DNA from: BRH-c25 sp035627615
GTDB taxonomy: Bacteria > Bacillota > Clostridia > Lutisporales > Lutisporaceae
DNA: 64,000 nt
Direction of reading: 5' to 3'
NCBI GenBank assembly: GCA_035627615.1
Contig: DASPLL010000025.1
Coordinates: forward strand, 104,398 to 168,397
In this document: positions 60,056-64,000 of the stretch, one piece after another
How positions within the stretch are numbered: position 1 is the stretch's first letter
Layout: each line of letters opens with the position of its first letter
The notes under the pieces: generated by a model
What the model was told of the DNA's origin: nothing
Databases searched by the model: none
The model's input: the letters and a program-made list of their open reading frames with translations, nothing else
Program-made: the position numbers and the translations under genes

Positions 60056-61210
60056 ATGATTAATACATTTGATGAACTGGGACTGGATGCCAGACTGGTG
60101 GAGGGCTTGAAAAAACAAGGGATTGCGGAGCCTACCGGAATACAGGCGGAAGCAATTCAACCTGCCCTGGAGAACAGGGACATCATCGGACAGTCACCCA
60201 CGGGAAGCGGGAAGACACTGGCATTCCTGCTGCCGATCCTTCAAAGAGTGGATGCAGGGAAAAGGGAAATGCAGGCTATGATACTGGCGCCTACCCATGA
60301 GCTGGTAATGCAGATAGAAAAGGAGATAAGACTGCTGTCTGAGAGCTCCGGAATTGCCGTTACTTCAATCGCTCTGATCGGGGAAGTGAACATCACCAGG
60401 CAGATAGAAAAGCTGAGGGAGAAGCCAAATATAATCGTGGGTTCTGCAGGCAGGGTGCTGGAGCTTATCAAGAGAAGGAAAATAAACGCCCAGACGGTAA
60501 GGACCATAGTCATAGACGAGGGTGACAGGATGCTTGACGAGCATAACCTGGGCACCGTCAGGGATGTGATAAAGACTACCCTGAGGGACAGGCAGCTGAT
60601 GCTCTTTTCAGCCACAATAACCGAAAAGACACTTAATACCGCAAAGGAGCTTATGAAAGCCCCTCAATTGATACGTATAGAGGAGGAAGGGAAGATAAGC
60701 CCCAGTATCAGCCACATATGCCTGGTTGCAGAGCAAAGGGACAAAATAGAGGTACTGAGGAAGCTGGTAGCTTCAATCAAGCCTGAAAGGGCCATAGTAT
60801 TCATCAATAAAAGCGAGGAGCTGCAGCTGGCTGCTGCAAAGCTGCAGTACCATCATCTGAGTGCCTGTGATATATCCGGCAGTGCGTCCAAGGAGGAGCG
60901 TAAGAAAGCGCTGGAGGGCTTCAGAAAGGGCGAAATAAAACTCCTGGTTGCTTCGGACATAGCAGCCAGAGGGCTGGATATAAAGGGTGTCACCCATATA
61001 TTCAATCTCGATCTGCCGGAGGACCCCAAGGGTTATCTGCACCGGGCCGGACGGACAGGCAGGATGGGGAAAGCCGGCATGACAATATCCATTGTCACGG
61101 AAAGGGAGATTCCCTTAATCAGGAGATATGAAAGGGATTTGCAAATTGATATCCAGCAGAAGGAAATATACAAGGGAGCAATAATGGACCCAGCCAAAGG
61201 CGGGAAATAA
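60056..61210 (+). CDS. DEAD-box-like RNA helicase with DEGD motif
   Basis: The 384-residue protein has the helicase core: Q motif (AEPTGIQAEAIQP), Walker A SPTGSGKT, PTHELVMQ, motif II VIDEGDRML, SAT in FSATIT, then ASDIAARGLDI and HRAGRTGRMG. Motif II reads D-E-G-D instead of D-E-A-D, so the third residue has changed while the acidic pair and final Asp stay. There is no C-terminal RNA-binding extension. It is a second helicase in this window beside the DbpA-type at 35309. AAAGGGG precedes the ATG. Confidence 0.88.
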   Translation: MINTFDELGLDARLVEGLKKQGIAEPTGIQAEAIQPALENRDIIGQSPTGSGKTLAFLLPILQRVDAGKREMQAMILAPTHELVMQIEKEIRLLSESSGIAVTSIALIGEVNITRQIEKLREKPNIIVGSAGRVLELIKRRKINAQTVRTIVIDEGDRMLDEHNLGTVRDVIKTTLRDRQLMLFSATITEKTLNTAKELMKAPQLIRIEEEGKISPSISHICLVAEQRDKIEVLRKLVASIKPERAIVFINKSEELQLAAAKLQYHHLSACDISGSASKEERKKALEGFRKGEIKLLVASDIAARGLDIKGVTHIFNLDLPEDPKGYLHRAGRTGRMGKAGMTISIVTEREIPLIRRYERDLQIDIQQKEIYKGAIMDPAKGGK

Positions 61211-61211
61211 T

Positions 61212-61250
61212 AAAAAGGCACCTGAGCAGCAGTCAGGTGCCTTTTTGTAT
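61212..61250. terminator. Bidirectional terminator between helicase and hom
   Basis: AAAAAGGCACCTGA and TCAGGTGCCTTTTT pair perfectly over 14 bases with a 7-base loop and T-runs in both directions. Confidence 0.9.
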
Positions 61251-61268
61251 TGGAGGCCGGTATAAAGC

Positions 61269-62558
61269 TTAATTAAAATTTTCAATACGGATGATGTTCT
61301 CCAATCCGTTTACCTTGTTCAGGTTCTTTATCTCTTCTATAGATGCTGCAACATCTCCTTCCAGAGCCTCGTGAGTAATAAAAACCAGAGATACATTTTC
61401 ATCGTTTTTTACATCCTGGTTGACAGCGAAAATGCTTACATTATGCTTTCCGAATACTGAGGCTATACCTCCCAGAACTCCCGGTTTATCCTTGACGTTA
61501 AGCCGGATATAGTAGCTGGAGGAGCTTTCGGCGGCACTTTTGACCTTCTTTGAGGCTTTACTGCTTTTCAGCATGAATAATGTCGGCAGGTCTACGTTAT
61601 TCCTCAGAATTGAGATTATATCTCCCACTACCGCACTGCCTGTAGGCAGATCCCCGGCTCCTCTTCCATAGAGCATCAGGTCTCCTACGGCGTTGCCTTT
61701 TATAAATATGGCATTAAAAGAGTCATTGACATTGGAAATTGGGTGATCTTTGGGAACCATTGCCGGATGTACCCTCAACTCCAGTTTATTGCCTGCTTCC
61801 TTTCCGATTGCCAGGAGCTTTATGACATAACCCAGCTTATCTGCATAAGCAATATCAACAGCTTTCACATTGCTTATCCCCTCCCTGTAAATGGAGGAAA
61901 AATCGACCTTTGTGCCGAAGGATAAGGAGGCCATGATCGCCAGTTTATAAACTGCGTCGAAGCCTTCTATATCCGATGTGGGGTCTGCCTCAGCATACCC
62001 CTTTTCCTGTGCTTCTCTGAGTGCTTCATCAAAATCCATGCCCTCCTGGGTCATTTTGGATAGTATGTAGTTTGTGGTTCCGTTTATTATCCCTACGAGC
62101 TTCTCGATTTTATTTGCAGTAAGGCTTTCATTTATTTCACGTATGATGGGGATGCCGCCGCCTACGCTGGCTTCGTAATAGAAGAGCACCTTCTCCTCAT
62201 CTGCGGTTCTGAAAAGCTCCTCACCCTGGGTAGCCAGGACAAGCTTGTTTGCAGTTACCACATGTTTTTTGCACCTCATGGCCCTCAGCATGTATTCCCT
62301 TGCCGGCTCAGTGCCCCCCATCAGCTCTACTACGATCTTTATGCCGTCATCACTGAAAATGTCATCAGCATCAGTTGTAATTATACCTTCTGGTATTTCT
62401 ACGCATCTGGCTTTGGTTGCATCCCTTACGAGTATTTTGGCAACCTCTATATCATACCCGCATTTCATCATGATCTCATTCTTATTGGTATTTAATATTT
62501 TCCATACCCCTTGCCCCACATTTCCAAGTCCTAATATTGCGATTCTGACCTTCTTCAT
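61269..62558 (-). CDS. hom: Homoserine dehydrogenase
   Basis: The 429-residue enzyme reduces aspartate semialdehyde to homoserine, the branch step to threonine and methionine. It has the Rossmann motif ILGLGNVGQGVW, substrate motifs TEPAREYML, SVGGGIPIIREI, NGTTNYILSKM and GYAEADPTSDIEGFDAVYK, and a C-terminal ACT domain from about residue 350 (IRLNVKDKPGVLGGIASVFG) for feedback control. It lies 33 bases after the aspartate kinase gene on the minus strand, in the same operon. Confidence 0.96.
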   Translation of the reverse strand: MKKVRIAILGLGNVGQGVWKILNTNKNEIMMKCGYDIEVAKILVRDATKARCVEIPEGIITTDADDIFSDDGIKIVVELMGGTEPAREYMLRAMRCKKHVVTANKLVLATQGEELFRTADEEKVLFYYEASVGGGIPIIREINESLTANKIEKLVGIINGTTNYILSKMTQEGMDFDEALREAQEKGYAEADPTSDIEGFDAVYKLAIMASLSFGTKVDFSSIYREGISNVKAVDIAYADKLGYVIKLLAIGKEAGNKLELRVHPAMVPKDHPISNVNDSFNAIFIKGNAVGDLMLYGRGAGDLPTGSAVVGDIISILRNNVDLPTLFMLKSSKASKKVKSAAESSSSYYIRLNVKDKPGVLGGIASVFGKHNVSIFAVNQDVKNDENVSLVFITHEALEGDVAASIEEIKNLNKVNGLENIIRIENFN

Positions 62559-62591
62559 TTATGCGTCCTTCCTTTCAAATATTGATTTCTT

Positions 62592-63788
62592 CTAGCTTGC
62601 ACAGAAGAATGCGTTGTGCAGTTCGTTCAAGGCTTTCTTATTGTCAGCTTCCTCTATCAGGCACCAAATGGCTGTCTGTGAGTTGGAGGTCTGCAGTACG
62701 CTTACATTGTTGTACTCAAGTGTCCGCAGCAGCTTTGACATCATTTCGGGCATACCGCGCATGGCATTCCCTATAAGGGAGACCTTGCTGCAATTATTGA
62801 TGATACGATACTCCTTGCACAATTGTTTCAGAATATCCTCTACTTCAGAGGTATCGGTACTATCGACTGTAAAGATCTCCTGGCCGGGGAACACATTCAC
62901 CAGGTCAATGCTTATTCTTTTCTGAGCCAGCCGCTCAAAAATATCATTACTGATATTTTTGCAGTCGCCAGGGAAATTGATGATTACCTGGGTCTTGTTT
63001 GCCATACTGGTAATACCTGTGACGGAATTGTCCGTGCATCCCCTTGAATTTGTGATAACAGTACCGGGAGCATCAGTGACGGTGTTTTTTATTATCAGGG
63101 GTATATTGCCTGCCAGTGCATATTCAACAGCCCGGGGATGTACGACCTTTGCTCCCTGCTCTGCCAACTGAAAGACTTCATTGTAGCTTATTTCGTTGAT
63201 TATTTTTGCATCAGGCACGATGTTTGGATCAGCCGTCATAATGCCATCCACATCAGTATATATTTCAACAAACTCTGCTTTCAATGCCTTTCCCAGAAGT
63301 GCTCCTGTCGTATCGCTGCCTCCCCTGCCGAGAGTAGTATAATCCCCTTCCTCCGTTATACCCTGGAAGCCTGTGACAATTGGTATCAATCCCTGCTCAA
63401 GCGCGCTCAGTATTCTTTCGGGCTCTACATCAATAACACCGGCGCTGCCAAAGTTATCATCCGTTATTATACCTGCATTTCCGCCTGTCAGGACCCTTGC
63501 CTTGTAGCCTCTCTGCGCGAAGGCTTCCGCCATGACGACTGCAGAAATGATTTCTCCGCAGCACATCAGAAGGTCAGCCTCCCTTTTCTCTATACTGCAG
63601 TCCTTTCCGTTTATCAGGGATAGAAGGGTGTCAGTAGCATAAGGGTCGCCCTTCCTGCCCATGGCCGATACTACGACAACAGGGCTGTATCCGCGCTCAG
63701 TTGCTGCTATAACCTTATCTATTGCCATGTTTCTTTTTTCGCTTGTAGTAACTGAAGTGCCTCCGAATTTTTGTACTATGATCCTCAT
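62592..63788 (-). CDS. lysC: Aspartate kinase
   Basis: The 398-residue enzyme phosphorylates aspartate, the first step toward lysine, threonine and methionine. Motifs are MRIIVQKFGGTSVTT, VVVVSAMGRKGD, LGRGGSDTTGALLGKALKAE and EIYTDVDGIMTADPNIV. Two ACT domains follow (about residues 265-398). The ATG at 63788 has GGAGGT upstream; longer frames would run into the T-box leader and are rejected. With hom it forms a short operon behind a T-box. Confidence 0.95.
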   Translation of the reverse strand: MRIIVQKFGGTSVTTSEKRNMAIDKVIAATERGYSPVVVVSAMGRKGDPYATDTLLSLINGKDCSIEKREADLLMCCGEIISAVVMAEAFAQRGYKARVLTGGNAGIITDDNFGSAGVIDVEPERILSALEQGLIPIVTGFQGITEEGDYTTLGRGGSDTTGALLGKALKAEFVEIYTDVDGIMTADPNIVPDAKIINEISYNEVFQLAEQGAKVVHPRAVEYALAGNIPLIIKNTVTDAPGTVITNSRGCTDNSVTGITSMANKTQVIINFPGDCKNISNDIFERLAQKRISIDLVNVFPGQEIFTVDSTDTSEVEDILKQLCKEYRIINNCSKVSLIGNAMRGMPEMMSKLLRTLEYNNVSVLQTSNSQTAIWCLIEEADNKKALNELHNAFFCAS

Positions 63789-63821
63789 GATATACCTCCT
63801 TTTCGACATACAAATTCTAAA

Positions 63822-64000
63822 TACAAAAAGCTCCCGTCCCTGAAAGGGACGGGAGCATATTCTCCCGCGGTTCCACCCGTATTGGTATAAACCCACTCAA
63901 AGCTTTAACGCAGCGAACGCCGATTCTTACTGCTATTTCAGAATGGTACTCCCGGGTGGTTTTCAACCCTTCAAGTCAAGGAAATCTTTCAGCCGGTGGA
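63822..64000 (-). promoter_or_regulatory. T-box leader of lysC-hom operon, partial
   Basis: On the minus strand GGGTGGAACCGCGGG (about 63864-63878) is the conserved T-box sequence that reads the uncharged tRNA end. It is followed by the terminator GCTCCCGTCCC-TTTCA-GGGACGGGAGC (63830-63855) and TTTTT. Upstream bases GCGTTAAAG and GAGTGGG also fit. The stem I specifier lies at or beyond the window edge, so the amino acid cannot be read. Methionine, threonine or lysine would suit the operon. Confidence 0.88.

Noticed and set aside
63789..63896. N-terminal extension of aspartate kinase
   Set aside because: The extension would translate the T-box antiterminator and terminator; the ATG at 63788 has a good ribosome binding site and the family starts there.
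1..64000. tRNA, rRNA, prophage and transposase genes
   Set aside because: I looked for T-loop and anticodon patterns, integrase, capsid and transposase motifs and saw none that hold up.

Overview
The window looks like the chromosome of a spore-forming anaerobic Clostridia-type Firmicute of moderate GC. The evidence is GerW/YtfI-type and DUF421 genes that are usual in spore formers, a T-box leader on an aspartate kinase-homoserine dehydrogenase operon, a LexA box of the Bacillus/Clostridium type, consensus sigma-A promoters with strong AGGAGG ribosome binding sites, YesM/YesN-type two-component pairs, and a NifX/MinD/DUF134 cluster typical of anaerobes. I cannot name the species. No rRNA, tRNA, CRISPR array, prophage or transposase gene is visible.

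Layout. 0-3.6 kb: a GNAT enzyme cut by the window edge and an OmpR-type two-component pair. 3.7-11.1 kb: an Fbp/AfuABC-type ABC importer with a Cof-type HAD phosphatase, facing a YesN/YesM two-component pair; this resembles a hexose-phosphate uptake and sensing module. 11.4-13.1 kb: a small ORF, a polysaccharide deacetylase and a class A beta-lactamase-like protein. 13.2-18.7 kb: an orphan leader-like RNA, then a MacB-type export operon (ATPase, FtsX permease, adaptor, TetR) whose promoter is flanked by two identical-type palindromic operators. 18.7-23.3 kb: lipoprotein, ZIP transporter, alpha-glucosidase, DUF6544-like protein and an XRE-cupin regulator. 23.6-28.1 kb: a peptide/muropeptide-like operon (dipeptide epimerase, DUF819 permease, CocE/S15 hydrolase). 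28.2-30 kb: GerW, YtfI and DUF421 genes on the minus strand. 30-32.9 kb: a decaying Fe-S/NifX locus with remnants of GGDEF, Mrp, MinD and Fur genes between intact NifX and DUF134 genes. 33-38.6 kb: gpmI, a small orphan gene, a DbpA-type helicase, and a MarR-controlled pair of flavodoxin-like genes. 38.7-43.6 kb: a fold-back element, a PTS EIIC-like permease, an F420-ligase-like protein, LysR and an M18 aminopeptidase. 43.7-48.7 kb: a MarR-controlled heterodimeric ABC exporter and a PilZ protein. 48.9-54.1 kb: an ABC-F protein, an SOS-type promoter in front of a DUF3795 gene, a DUF2087 regulator, a SIMPL protein and exonuclease III. 54.2-61.2 kb: a WYL regulator with an unknown partner, a serine hydrolase lipoprotein, an ArsP-like permease, a DUF362 lipoprotein and a helicase with DEGD in place of DEAD. 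61.3-64 kb: hom and lysC behind a T-box.

The most unusual content is non-coding. Three dispersed fold-back elements have arms built of 7-base tandem repeats (about 604-821, 16624-16741, 53114-53240). A 104-base two-hairpin element occurs twice in opposite orientation (11198-11301 and 23327-23430, 13 differences, no gaps). A 157-base fold-back element has perfect 13-base ends (38683-38839). An orphan promoter-RNA-terminator unit lies at 13178-13337. A perfect LexA box sits inside the promoter spacer of a DUF3795 gene (51155-51183). A truncated Mrp gene has its P-loop codons doubling as a perfect Shine-Dalgarno for the next gene (30597-30683). All of this was read by eye; family names come from recognised motifs and not from searches.
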